Shown: positions 1 to 6,380 of the stretch, piece by piece
Position numbering within the stretch: the stretch's first letter is position 1
Layout: every line of letters starts with the position of its first letter
DNA from: Polaromonas sp.
Lineage (GTDB): Bacteria; Pseudomonadota; Gammaproteobacteria; Burkholderiales; Burkholderiaceae_C
Length of the DNA stretch: 32,414 bases
Direction: 5' to 3'
Assembly (NCBI RefSeq): GCF_018780625.1
Contig: NZ_JADMJK010000111.1
Location: forward strand, 38,806 to 71,219
Translations under genes and position numbers: made by a program
The notes under the pieces: model-generated
Database searches by the model: none
What the model saw: the letters and a program-made list of their open reading frames with translations, nothing else
Told to the model about the DNA's origin: nothing

Positions 1-48
1 GGACAGCAGCGCCTGCTGCGGTTGCTCGACAAGGGAACGCTTGCTCAT
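1..48 (-). CDS. N-terminal fragment of an unidentified protein
   Basis: A leftward gene begins with ATG at position 48 and runs off the window edge. Its 16 visible residues read MSKRSLVEQPQQALLS. A GGAG ribosome-binding sequence at 57-60 sits 8 nt before the ATG, which is why I accept it as a real start. It is divergent from the threonine dehydratase gene, so 49-208 should hold both promoters. The fragment is too short to name; nothing in it identifies a family. Confidence 0.5.
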   Translation of the reverse strand, partial: MSKRSLVEQPQQALLS

Positions 49-133
49 AGACAAAGCTCCAGTTTTTGAACGGTACCGCCAATGCCTCCACCCTGATTTT
101 TATTGTTCAAACGAGAACGCACCTTACCCCAAG

Positions 134-183
134 CTGAAACTTCAGGGAAGACGCGGCGTGACGCGGACAATGTAACGCTGTCC
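134..183. promoter_or_regulatory. Two short inverted repeats between divergent genes
   Basis: The 160-bp divergent spacer contains the near-perfect palindrome CTGAAACTTCAG (134-145). It also contains GGACA (165-169) and TGTCC (179-183) separated by 9 bp, just upstream of the threonine dehydratase ribosome-binding site. Either could be an operator. I could not pick convincing -35/-10 hexamers. Symmetry alone is weak evidence. Confidence 0.25.
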
Positions 184-208
184 AACCGACCTGTTGTCAA
201 GGAATTCC

Positions 209-1411
209 ATGCTGAACCTGCAAGACATTGAACAAGCCGCCCAGCGCCTGCAGGGCCATTTGCTGAACACGCCCTGCGTCGCGTCGCAAACGCTGTCGCA
301 GCTGACCGGCGCGCAAATTTACCTGAAGTTTGAAAACCTGCAATACACCGCGTCCTTCAAGGAGCGCGGCGCCTGCAACAAGCTGGCGCAACTGAGCGAG
401 GCCGAACGGCGGCGCGGCGTGATCGCCATGAGCGCGGGCAACCACGCGCAGGGCGTGGCCTACCACGCACAGCGCCTTGGCATTCGCGCGGTCATCGTGA
501 TGCCGCGCTTCACGCCGGGCGTGAAGGTGGAGCGCACGCGCGGCTTTGGCGCCGAGGTGGTGCTGCACGGCGACACGCTCGATGAATCGCGCACCCACGC
601 GCTGGCCCTGGCCGAGCGCGAGGGCCTGGTGTTTGTCCACCCCTACGACGACGAAGCCATCGTGGCGGGGCAGGGCACGGTGGGGCTGGAGATGATGCAG
701 GCCGTGCCGGACCTGGACATGCTGGTGATTGCCGTGGGCGGCGGCGGGCTGATTGCAGGGGTCGCCACGGCGGCCAAGGCCATCAAGCCCGGCATTGAGG
801 TGATTGGCGTGCAAACCGCGCGCTTTCCGGCCATGGTCAACGCCATCAAGGGCACGCATTACCCGCAAGGCACGAGCACGATCGCCGACGGCATTGCGGT
901 CAGCAGGCCGGGCGTGATCACGCAGGCCATCATTGCGCACCGGGTCAATGACTTGCTGCTGGTGGACGAGGGCGACATCGAGCAAGCCATCGTGATGCTG
1001 CTGGAAATTGAAAAAACGCTGGTGGAAGGCGCGGGCGCGGCCGGACTGGCGGCGCTGCTCAAGTACCCGGCGCGCTTTGCCGGCAAAAAGGTCGGACTGG
1101 TGCTGTGCGGGGGCAATATCGAGCCGCTGCTGCTGGCCGCCATCATTGCGCGCGGCATGGTGCGCGCCGGGCGGCTCGCGCGCATCAAGGTCGGGGCGCG
1201 CGACGTGCCGGGCTCACTGGCCAAAATCACCGCGACCGTGGCCGACGCGGGCGCGAACATCGACGAGGTGCACCACCAGCGCGCCTTCACGATGTTGTCG
1301 GCGCAGAACGTGGAAATCGAGCTGGTGATCCAGACGCGCGGGCGCAGCCATATTGCGCAGGTATTGCAGGCTTTGCAGTCGGAGGGGTTTGAGGCAACCG
1401 AGCAGTTCTAG
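209..1411 (+). CDS. ilvA: Threonine ammonia-lyase (threonine dehydratase) with C-terminal ACT domain
   Basis: This is a 400-residue PLP enzyme that deaminates L-threonine to 2-oxobutanoate and ammonia, the entry step to isoleucine; related enzymes also act on serine. The PLP lysine is K51 in ASFKERGAC, and the glycine-rich phosphate loop VGGGGL spans about residues 176-181. The final ~75 residues (starting near VGARDVPGSLAKITATVADA) form an ACT regulatory domain. That single short ACT domain and the 400-aa length fit the TdcB-like, single-ACT class rather than the ~510-aa E. coli IlvA. A TTG at 194 is in frame, but ATG 209 has AAGGA at 199-203 just before it and matches the family N-terminus. 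The gene stands alone, convergent with the MFS gene. The symbol is a family-level assignment; tdcB would also be defensible. Confidence 0.93.
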   Translation: MLNLQDIEQAAQRLQGHLLNTPCVASQTLSQLTGAQIYLKFENLQYTASFKERGACNKLAQLSEAERRRGVIAMSAGNHAQGVAYHAQRLGIRAVIVMPRFTPGVKVERTRGFGAEVVLHGDTLDESRTHALALAEREGLVFVHPYDDEAIVAGQGTVGLEMMQAVPDLDMLVIAVGGGGLIAGVATAAKAIKPGIEVIGVQTARFPAMVNAIKGTHYPQGTSTIADGIAVSRPGVITQAIIAHRVNDLLLVDEGDIEQAIVMLLEIEKTLVEGAGAAGLAALLKYPARFAGKKVGLVLCGGNIEPLLLAAIIARGMVRAGRLARIKVGARDVPGSLAKITATVADAGANIDEVHHQRAFTMLSAQNVEIELVIQTRGRSHIAQVLQALQSEGFEATEQF

Positions 1412-1446
1412 CACGCAGGCGCGGCAGATCCACCATGGCGTATTCC

Positions 1447-2676
1447 TCATGGATTGCCGACGCCATCGCTACCACGGCCACTGCCAGATCGGGTCCTCTG
1501 CAGCAGCGGCCACATGCCCATCAGGCCCAGCACCGGCCCGGGCAGCAACAGCCACAGGGCCTTGCTGCCCAGGACCTCGATAAAACCGAGCAGCACCGTG
1601 ATGCTCACGATGGTGATCAAAAAACCGATGGAATTCTGAATCGCCAGCGCACTGCCGACCCACTGCGGTGGACAGCTTCGGGCGGATATGGCCGAAAACT
1701 GCGGGGAGTCGGCGACCACAAAAAACCCCCAGGCCAGCAGCACCAGCAGACGCAGCAGCAGCCAGTCCGGGCCCAGCAGCGGGTACACCAGGCACAGCAG
1801 GCCCGACGCCAGCAAGGCCAGGGCGGCCACGTAGGCGCTACCTAGCTTCAGGCTCAGCCGCCCGCCCAGCACGCACCCCAAAAATCCGGCGGCAATGCCA
1901 AAAAAGCTGATCGCCGCCACCGAGCCCGGCAGGCCCGGATGCAGTTGCCGCGCATCCAGCAGCCACTGCGCGGCCAGCCAGGGCAGCACCGCCCAAAAGG
2001 CATACAGCTCCCACATATGGCCAAAATAGCCCAGGGCCGCCGCCCTGAAATCGGGAATGCTGAACACCCCGAAGGCCCGGCCAAGGGAGTTGCCCCGGTG
2101 CTTGTTGCTCTTTTTCAAATAGGGGCCATCGCCCAAAAAATAGACCAGCGCGGCGCCAACCACCGCCAGCACCGACGAGGCCTGAATCACTGCTTGCCAG
2201 GGCAAACTGGCCCCCAGCGCCCGGATGCCATGGGGCAGCGCCGTGCCCAGGGTCAGCATGCCCACCAGCAGGCCCAGGGCCGCGCCGGACTTGGTGCCGA
2301 CCCAGCCCACGATCATCTTCATGCCCAGCGGGTAGATGCCCGCCAGGCAGAGGCCGACCGCAAAGCGAAACACCAGCCCCGACGCGAACCCGGTCCATCC
2401 GACGGAAAATCCGGCATTGATGCCCGCCCCCAGCACGCAGGCGATGGCAAAAATCCGGCTGGCCGAATACCGGTCAGCCCAACCCGAATAGGCCAGCCAG
2501 AGCGTTCCGGCGATAAAGCCGGACTGGGTGGCGGCGATCAGCCAGGCGAACTGGGCCGGCCCGATCTGCCACGCCGCCATCAGGTCGTCGGCGGCGCTGT
2601 TCGGGCTGAACCACAGCGAGGTGCCCAGCCACTGGGCCAATACGATCAGGCCCACGGCCCACCGCCGCTGGTTCAT
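1447..2676 (-). CDS. Major facilitator superfamily transporter
   Basis: This 409-residue polytopic inner-membrane protein has about 12 hydrophobic segments. The first carries the motif AQWLGTSLWFSPN, and a loop after TM2 contains the MFS-like AYSGWADRYSASRIF. The family moves small solutes by uniport, symport or antiport; the substrate here is unknown. Its ATG overlaps the stop codon of the upstream trans-sulfuration enzyme (ATGA, 2673-2676), so the two are probably translationally coupled. That pairing hints at export or import of a sulfur amino acid or a product of that enzyme, but this is inference from position only. Length and topology look complete. The gene ends 36 bp from the convergent threonine dehydratase gene. 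Confidence 0.85.
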   Translation of the reverse strand: MNQRRWAVGLIVLAQWLGTSLWFSPNSAADDLMAAWQIGPAQFAWLIAATQSGFIAGTLWLAYSGWADRYSASRIFAIACVLGAGINAGFSVGWTGFASGLVFRFAVGLCLAGIYPLGMKMIVGWVGTKSGAALGLLVGMLTLGTALPHGIRALGASLPWQAVIQASSVLAVVGAALVYFLGDGPYLKKSNKHRGNSLGRAFGVFSIPDFRAAALGYFGHMWELYAFWAVLPWLAAQWLLDARQLHPGLPGSVAAISFFGIAAGFLGCVLGGRLSLKLGSAYVAALALLASGLLCLVYPLLGPDWLLLRLLVLLAWGFFVVADSPQFSAISARSCPPQWVGSALAIQNSIGFLITIVSITVLLGFIEVLGSKALWLLLPGPVLGLMGMWPLLQRTRSGSGRGSDGVGNP

Positions 2677-3818
2677 ACGCAGTGCGTGAGCGCCGAAGTC
2701 AGGTCGTCGATCAGGTCATCGGCATTTTCAAGGCCAACCGACACGCGCAGCAGCCCTTGGGGCGTTTTGCTCGCAGGCCCTTCGATCGAGGCGCGGTGTT
2801 CAATCAGGCTTTCCACGCCCCCCAGGCTGGTGGCGCGGGTGAAAATTTCCACATTCGCGGCCAGCGCCATGGCGGCATCCTTGCCGCCCTTGACCTCGAA
2901 CGAGAGCATGCCGCCAAAGCCGGACATCTGTTTGGACGCCACGGCATGAAATGGGTTGTTCGACAGCCCCGGGTAATGCACCACGCTCACCTTGGCGTGC
3001 TGCTGCAGGAACTCGGCCACCTTTGTTGCGTTCGCGCAGTGCGCCTGCATGCGGTAGGGCAAGGTGGGCAGGCTGCGCATGACCAGCCAGCAGTCAAAGG
3101 GCGAGGGCACGGCGCCGCCAAACAGCTGCGCCGTGCGCAGCTGGGCAAAGTGCTCGTCGTCGAGCCGGGTCACCACCGCGCCACCCAGCACATCGCTGCG
3201 CCCGCCCAGGTACTTGGTGGTGGCATGCATCACCATGTCGCAACCCAGCGCCAGCGGCTGCTGCAGCACCGGGCTGGCAAAGGTGTTGTCGGCAATCGCG
3301 CGTGCGCCGTGTTGATGCGCAATCTCGGCGATCGCGGTGATGTCGACGCATTGCAGCAAGGGGTTGGACGGCGTTTCAATCCAGATGATTTTGGTCTGGG
3401 GTGTCAGCGCGCTGCGGATGGTGTCGAGGTTCGTCATGTCGATAAACGACGCGGTGACGCCCCATTTGGCGAACAGGTGCTTGAGCACGTTGGCGGTGCC
3501 GTGGTAGATGTCGACGGGCGCAATCACATGGTCGCCCGGCGCCAATCCCTGGAAGATAGCCGTGACCGCCGCCAGGCCCGAGCCGAAGGCCGCCCCGCCA
3601 GCGCCGCCCTCCAGCGCCGCCAGCGCAGCTTCCAGGGCATTTCGGTTGGGGTTGTGGTTGCGTGAATACAGATACCCGCGCGAATAACCCCCATCGGCAT
3701 CACGCTCGAAGGTGGTGGACAGGTGAATAGCTTCCGTCACCGCGCCGGTGCTGGCATCGACGCCATGCCCCGCATGGACGGCCAGCGTTTCGAACTTGTA
3801 TTTTTTTCCGGATTTCAT
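2673..3818 (-). CDS. Cys/Met metabolism (trans-sulfuration) PLP enzyme, cystathionine gamma-synthase/lyase type
   Basis: This 381-residue cytoplasmic enzyme belongs to the Cys/Met metabolism PLP family. Visible signatures are LYSRNHNPNRNALE (cofactor and substrate contacts), PVDIYHGT, the IETPSNP segment, ADNTFASP (PLP-ring aspartate) and HATTKYLGGRSDVLGG with the Schiff-base lysine K202. The family includes cystathionine gamma-synthase, cystathionine gamma-lyase, methionine gamma-lyase and O-acylhomoserine sulfhydrylases. Sequence reading alone does not separate these, so no symbol is given. The ATG at 3818 is preceded by a TGGAA-type ribosome-binding site. It overlaps the downstream MFS gene by 4 nt. 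The MOSC gene lies 42 bp upstream on the same strand, so one transcript is plausible. Confidence 0.92.
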   Translation of the reverse strand: MKSGKKYKFETLAVHAGHGVDASTGAVTEAIHLSTTFERDADGGYSRGYLYSRNHNPNRNALEAALAALEGGAGGAAFGSGLAAVTAIFQGLAPGDHVIAPVDIYHGTANVLKHLFAKWGVTASFIDMTNLDTIRSALTPQTKIIWIETPSNPLLQCVDITAIAEIAHQHGARAIADNTFASPVLQQPLALGCDMVMHATTKYLGGRSDVLGGAVVTRLDDEHFAQLRTAQLFGGAVPSPFDCWLVMRSLPTLPYRMQAHCANATKVAEFLQQHAKVSVVHYPGLSNNPFHAVASKQMSGFGGMLSFEVKGGKDAAMALAANVEIFTRATSLGGVESLIEHRASIEGPASKTPQGLLRVSVGLENADDLIDDLTSALTHCV

Positions 3819-3860
3819 GATGTTCCAGGTATTTCTTTTTAAAGTGAGAGTCGCCGGGGA

Positions 3861-4439
3861 TCAGCGCAAATGTTTGCTCATTTTGGCCGCAAACAGCGTG
3901 GGAATGCTGACGCTGCGCCGCCCCGGAACCACCTCAAACGGTTCGCCGGCGCGCAGTGTGCCGGGCGTTTGCACCGCCAGGTAAAAGCCGCAAAAGCCGG
4001 TTTGCGCCATCAGCCGCGAGGCTCGGCCAAAGCCCATTGCAGCGTTGAACTTGTAGCAGGGCTCGCGCGGCAGCGTCACCCGCAACGCGCAGTTGGTAAA
4101 GCGCAGCACGTCGCCGGCCCACACATCGGATTCAAGCACGCCCTGCAGCGTGAGGTTCTCACCCAGGCTGCCGTGCGGCAAGCGGTCATCGATGTGCGCC
4201 AGGCCGGCTTCCCGCCGGGCAGCCTGCCAGTAGGCGTAATGCTCAACAGGATAGGCGTACACGGCCTTTTCAAGCCCGCCGTGAATCGACAGATCGGCCT
4301 GCTCGTCGCCCGTCAGCCCGAGCGGCAGAACAGGCACGGCCTGCGTGACCGATTGCTTGGCGTAAGCGGTCAGTATGCTGCGCTCGCCGACCCTGATGCG
4401 CCGCGCGGAGCCGGTCTGAACCGAGAAAAGTTGCGGCAT
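3861..4439 (-). CDS. MOSC domain protein, YiiM-like
   Basis: This 192-residue cytoplasmic protein has the MOSC (molybdenum cofactor sulfurase C-terminal) fold of the YiiM type. Supporting motifs are IHGGLEKAVYAYP near residue 55, GENLTLQGV, VWAGDVLRF, and REPCYKFNA with the conserved cysteine. E. coli YiiM is a molybdenum-cofactor enzyme of this family that reduces N-hydroxylated compounds such as 6-N-hydroxylaminopurine; whether that applies here is not visible. The length is slightly below YiiM (about 220 residues) and the C-terminal helical tail seems short. Its start lies only 5 bp from the stop of the upstream lipoprotein gene, so the two are probably co-transcribed. Confidence 0.85.
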   Translation of the reverse strand: MPQLFSVQTGSARRIRVGERSILTAYAKQSVTQAVPVLPLGLTGDEQADLSIHGGLEKAVYAYPVEHYAYWQAARREAGLAHIDDRLPHGSLGENLTLQGVLESDVWAGDVLRFTNCALRVTLPREPCYKFNAAMGFGRASRLMAQTGFCGFYLAVQTPGTLRAGEPFEVVPGRRSVSIPTLFAAKMSKHLR

Positions 4440-4444
4440 GGCGC

Positions 4445-4909
4445 TTAATTCCAGCCGATCAAGTCAAAACCTTTTTCACCCAGGCAACGCTGCACAAAGC
4501 TGCGGTACACGGGGTTGGGCCTGTCGCGGTGAAAAGCGCCCGACACCGCGCCAGCCGAGCCGCCCACCGCCGCGCCCACGGCACCGGCCCGCAGCAGGCC
4601 CTCGCCGCCACGGCCCGTGATGAGCGCGCCAACGGCCGAGGCCACGCCCGCTGTGGCAGCCCCCTCACCGGCTCGACGAGCCACTTCATGGCTGCTTTGC
4701 GTCGGGCCCAGTCCAGCGGCCCGGGCGCGCGCCATGCAACCCTCTGCTTCCACCCGCCCTTGCACGTCGCCCACGCGCTGGAGCGTGGCGTTGGGGTAAA
4801 GCACCGGCTGGCCCGCGCCGCCGTCGGACCCGCTGGTGGCGCAGCCTGCCAGCAGGCCCAGGGCCGCCAGCACGGCGCCTGCGGCAAAAAAATTGCGTGA
4901 AGATGTCAT
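4445..4909 (-). CDS. Glycine-rich outer-membrane-type lipoprotein
   Basis: This 154-residue protein begins with a lipoprotein signal (MTSSRNFF, hydrophobic core, lipobox LLAGC), so the mature protein would start at the cysteine near residue 23. Residues 80-130 are rich in Gly and Ala with small-residue spacing (VASAVGALITGRGGEG, AVGAAVGGSAGAVSGAF). This resembles a glycine-zipper membrane segment. A conserved-looking tail contains VYRSFVQRCLGEKGFDLIGW, with one cysteine that could pair with the cysteine near residue 58. The residue after the lipobox cysteine is Ala, not Asp, which favours outer-membrane sorting. Function is unknown. It is first in a leftward run with MOSC, trans-sulfuration and MFS genes. 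Confidence 0.78.
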   Translation of the reverse strand: MTSSRNFFAAGAVLAALGLLAGCATSGSDGGAGQPVLYPNATLQRVGDVQGRVEAEGCMARARAAGLGPTQSSHEVARRAGEGAATAGVASAVGALITGRGGEGLLRAGAVGAAVGGSAGAVSGAFHRDRPNPVYRSFVQRCLGEKGFDLIGWN

Positions 4910-4910
4910 G

Positions 4911-4962
4911 CCGTCCTTTCACAAATAAGCACCACAAAGGGTAGCCCAAAACGCCAGGACGG
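4911..4962 (-). promoter_or_regulatory. Possible ribosome-binding-site-sequestering hairpin in a leader
   Basis: In the leader of the lipoprotein gene, AGGACGG directly precedes the ATG and contains its Shine-Dalgarno sequence (4911-4917 on the minus strand). It is exactly complementary to CCGTCCT at 4956-4962, 38 nt upstream in the transcript. The intervening loop contains a small GGG-CTA-CCC hairpin. If the transcript starts beyond 4962, the pairing would hide the ribosome-binding site. No promoter was located, so this is a hypothesis. Confidence 0.25.
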
Positions 4963-4980
4963 AGCCATGCGCGCCTGGAT

Positions 4981-5009
4981 TTCGGCGGCGCGGCTCAAAA
5001 AGGTAAAAT
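4981..5009 (+). promoter_or_regulatory. Candidate promoter of the microprotein gene
   Basis: TAAAAT at 5004-5009 is a good -10-like hexamer, followed by CGCGG. At the usual 17-bp distance the -35 position (4981-4986, TTCGGC) is a weak match. Transcription would start near 5016, giving a leader of about 30 nt before the AGGAGT ribosome-binding site of the gene at 5045. Confidence 0.35.
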
Positions 5010-5044
5010 CGCGGCAGTTTTAAAAAGCCCCTTCAGGAGTCACC

Positions 5045-5212
5045 ATGTCGAGTTCAGCCCCCCACAGCGCCCACGCCTTGTCCAGCAGCCCCGCCCCCGC
5101 CGAGGAGCAAGATGCCGTGGAAGCCATCGTGCCGGCGATCCACATCGTGCTGCCCGTGGTCGGCGCCGTGCTGATGTTCCTGCTGGCCTTCATTGCCATC
5201 TACATGGCCTGA
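5045..5212 (+). CDS. 55-residue single-pass membrane microprotein
   Basis: A short ORF starts at ATG 5045, with AGGAGT (5035-5040) ideally placed upstream. It ends in TGA at 5210-5212 and is followed 24 nt later by a good intrinsic terminator. The product has a Ser/Ala/Pro-rich N-terminus (residues 1-20), a short acidic stretch EEQDAVEA, then one hydrophobic helix of about 25 residues (IVPAIHIVLPVVGAVLMFLL and on) ending in IAIYMA. A complete transcription unit of its own, with promoter, ribosome-binding site and terminator, argues that it is real. The acidic side probably faces the cytoplasm, but topology is not certain. I recognise no family. It lies upstream of a degenerate ABC ATPase gene, separated by terminator and repeat. 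Confidence 0.72.
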   Translation: MSSSAPHSAHALSSSPAPAEEQDAVEAIVPAIHIVLPVVGAVLMFLLAFIAIYMA

Positions 5213-5235
5213 AGCCGCTACCGCAGCATCCCCCG

Positions 5236-5260
5236 AAAGTCCGCACGTCGCGGACTTTTT
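5236..5260 (+). terminator. Intrinsic terminator of the microprotein gene
   Basis: AAAGTCCGC (5236-5244) and GCGGACTTT (5250-5258) form a 9-bp stem with a 5-nt loop, running into TTTTT. It sits 24 nt after the microprotein stop codon. Confidence 0.85.
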
Positions 5261-5295
5261 CGTTGGCGGGCCTGAACATCGCGCACGCCCACCAG

Positions 5296-5361
5296 ATCAA
5301 GCATCAAATCAGTCTATAGCCCTTAATCTGCGGGCGTAAGCAGCTATTAAATCAATAGTAA
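5296..5361 (-). repeat. Intergenic repeat, copy A (Comamonadaceae-type)
   Basis: This 66-bp AT-rich element lies between the microprotein terminator and the ABC ATPase gene. Read on the minus strand it opens with TTACTATTGATTTAATAGCTG and closes with GATTTGATGCTTGAT. A second copy with matching ends is at 13387-13453 (TAACTATG...TTTAATAGCTG at one end, ATTTGATGATGAAT at the other), inside the MocR gene. The middles are GC-rich and divergent between the copies. Elements with AATAGCTGCT and TTTGATG ends are, from memory, frequent between genes in this family. The shared ends are directly visible. Confidence 0.65.
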
Positions 5362-5397
5362 TTTCACCGCCATGCCGGCCCGAACTGGTTCACGCTC

Positions 5398-6033
5398 ATG
5401 ACCCCTCCCACCCCGGTTCTGCAGGCCGACGCGCTTTCGTTCGGCTACCCCGGCCAAGCCCAGCGCCTGCTGTTTGACAAACTGCCCGTATCCCTGCCAC
5501 CCGGCGTGACCTGGGTCTGCGGCGACGAGGGCGTCGGCAAAACCACCTTGCTGCAATGGCTGGCGGGCACCCTGTCGCCCCACGGACAGGTGCGTCTTCG
5601 TGGACTGGCACTGGCACAGACCAGCAGCGCTTACCGCCAGCAGGTGGCCTGGTTTGATGCGCGCGACCCGTCGCTGGACCAGCAAACGGCGCGCCAGATC
5701 TTCAGCGCCCTGCCCCAGCGCCACCCGGGGTTTGATCCTGCCGCGCTACAGGCGCATATGGAGGGCCTGTCGCTCACGCCGCATCTGGACAAGGCGCTGT
5801 ACATGCTGTCCACCGGCTCCCGGCGCAAGGTGTTCATGGCCGCGGCCCTGGCCAGCCAGGCTGCGGTGACCCTGCTCGATCAGCCTTTCGTGGCGCTGGA
5901 CCGCCCGTCCATCACCTACCTGCTGGGCGTACTGGCTGATGCCGCAAAGAACACGGACCGGGCCTGGGTGGTGGCTGATTACGTGGCGCCAGAGAACGTG
6001 GCGCTGGCAGGCGTGATTGCACTGGGAAATTAA
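5398..6033 (+). CDS. Degenerate stand-alone ABC ATPase domain protein
   Basis: This 211-residue protein has the order of an ABC ATPase: an N-terminal FGYPGQAQ strand, Walker A GDEGVGKTT (about residues 42-50), signature-like LSTGSRRKVFMAAAL, and Walker B VTLLDQPFVALD. Several hydrolysis positions look altered. The glutamate after Walker B is Gln (LLDQ rather than LLDE). The Q-loop region reads VAWFDARD without a clear glutamine. The switch histidine is absent from AWVVADYVAPE. It might bind ATP while hydrolysing slowly or not at all, or act as a regulator. No permease is adjacent; the nearest membrane product is the 55-residue microprotein upstream. Start ATG 5398 was chosen because the fold begins there, although no strong ribosome-binding site precedes it. 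Confidence 0.75.
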   Translation: MTPPTPVLQADALSFGYPGQAQRLLFDKLPVSLPPGVTWVCGDEGVGKTTLLQWLAGTLSPHGQVRLRGLALAQTSSAYRQQVAWFDARDPSLDQQTARQIFSALPQRHPGFDPAALQAHMEGLSLTPHLDKALYMLSTGSRRKVFMAAALASQAAVTLLDQPFVALDRPSITYLLGVLADAAKNTDRAWVVADYVAPENVALAGVIALGN

Positions 6034-6380
6034 GGCCAGGCTTGCCCGCATCAACTCGGGCCGAAGCTCTTTTAGAGAAAAATTAAACATAAAGTCATGC
6101 TTTTTTTGCATATCTTTTAGCGGTAACTACGACGTAACAGGTTCTGATGTTCTTAAAATGGCCTCTCTGCCCAGCCGGCAGAAGCTAGCCGGCCCAGCCA
6201 CCCATGGCCAGCAAGACCTTAACGCTGCACCACGTCCCCAGCGGGCAGCCCGCTCACCGAGCCAGACCAGACTTGTTGGTTCGCCCGAGCGCCCTTTCGA
6301 CAAACGTCCCGATGTCACGGCGCCTGATGACACAGCCCGACGTTTATCGACATGGCGCTTTTTAACTTTGGAGTTTTTCG
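6034..6380. other. 347-bp leader region of pckG with inverted repeats
   Basis: No gene is supported here. The left part is AT-rich (around 6070-6160), with TAAAAT at 6154-6159 as a possible -10. GCCGGC at 6174-6179 and 6188-6193 could form a hairpin. TGTCA (6313-6317) and TGACA (6328-6332) form an inverted repeat with a 10-bp spacer, about 50 bp before the pckG start. This operator-like spacing suits control of gluconeogenesis, but no regulator can be named. Confidence 0.4.

Noticed and set aside
5296..5361. CRISPR repeat
   Set aside because: Only two dispersed copies exist 8 kb apart, without regular spacing or cas genes.
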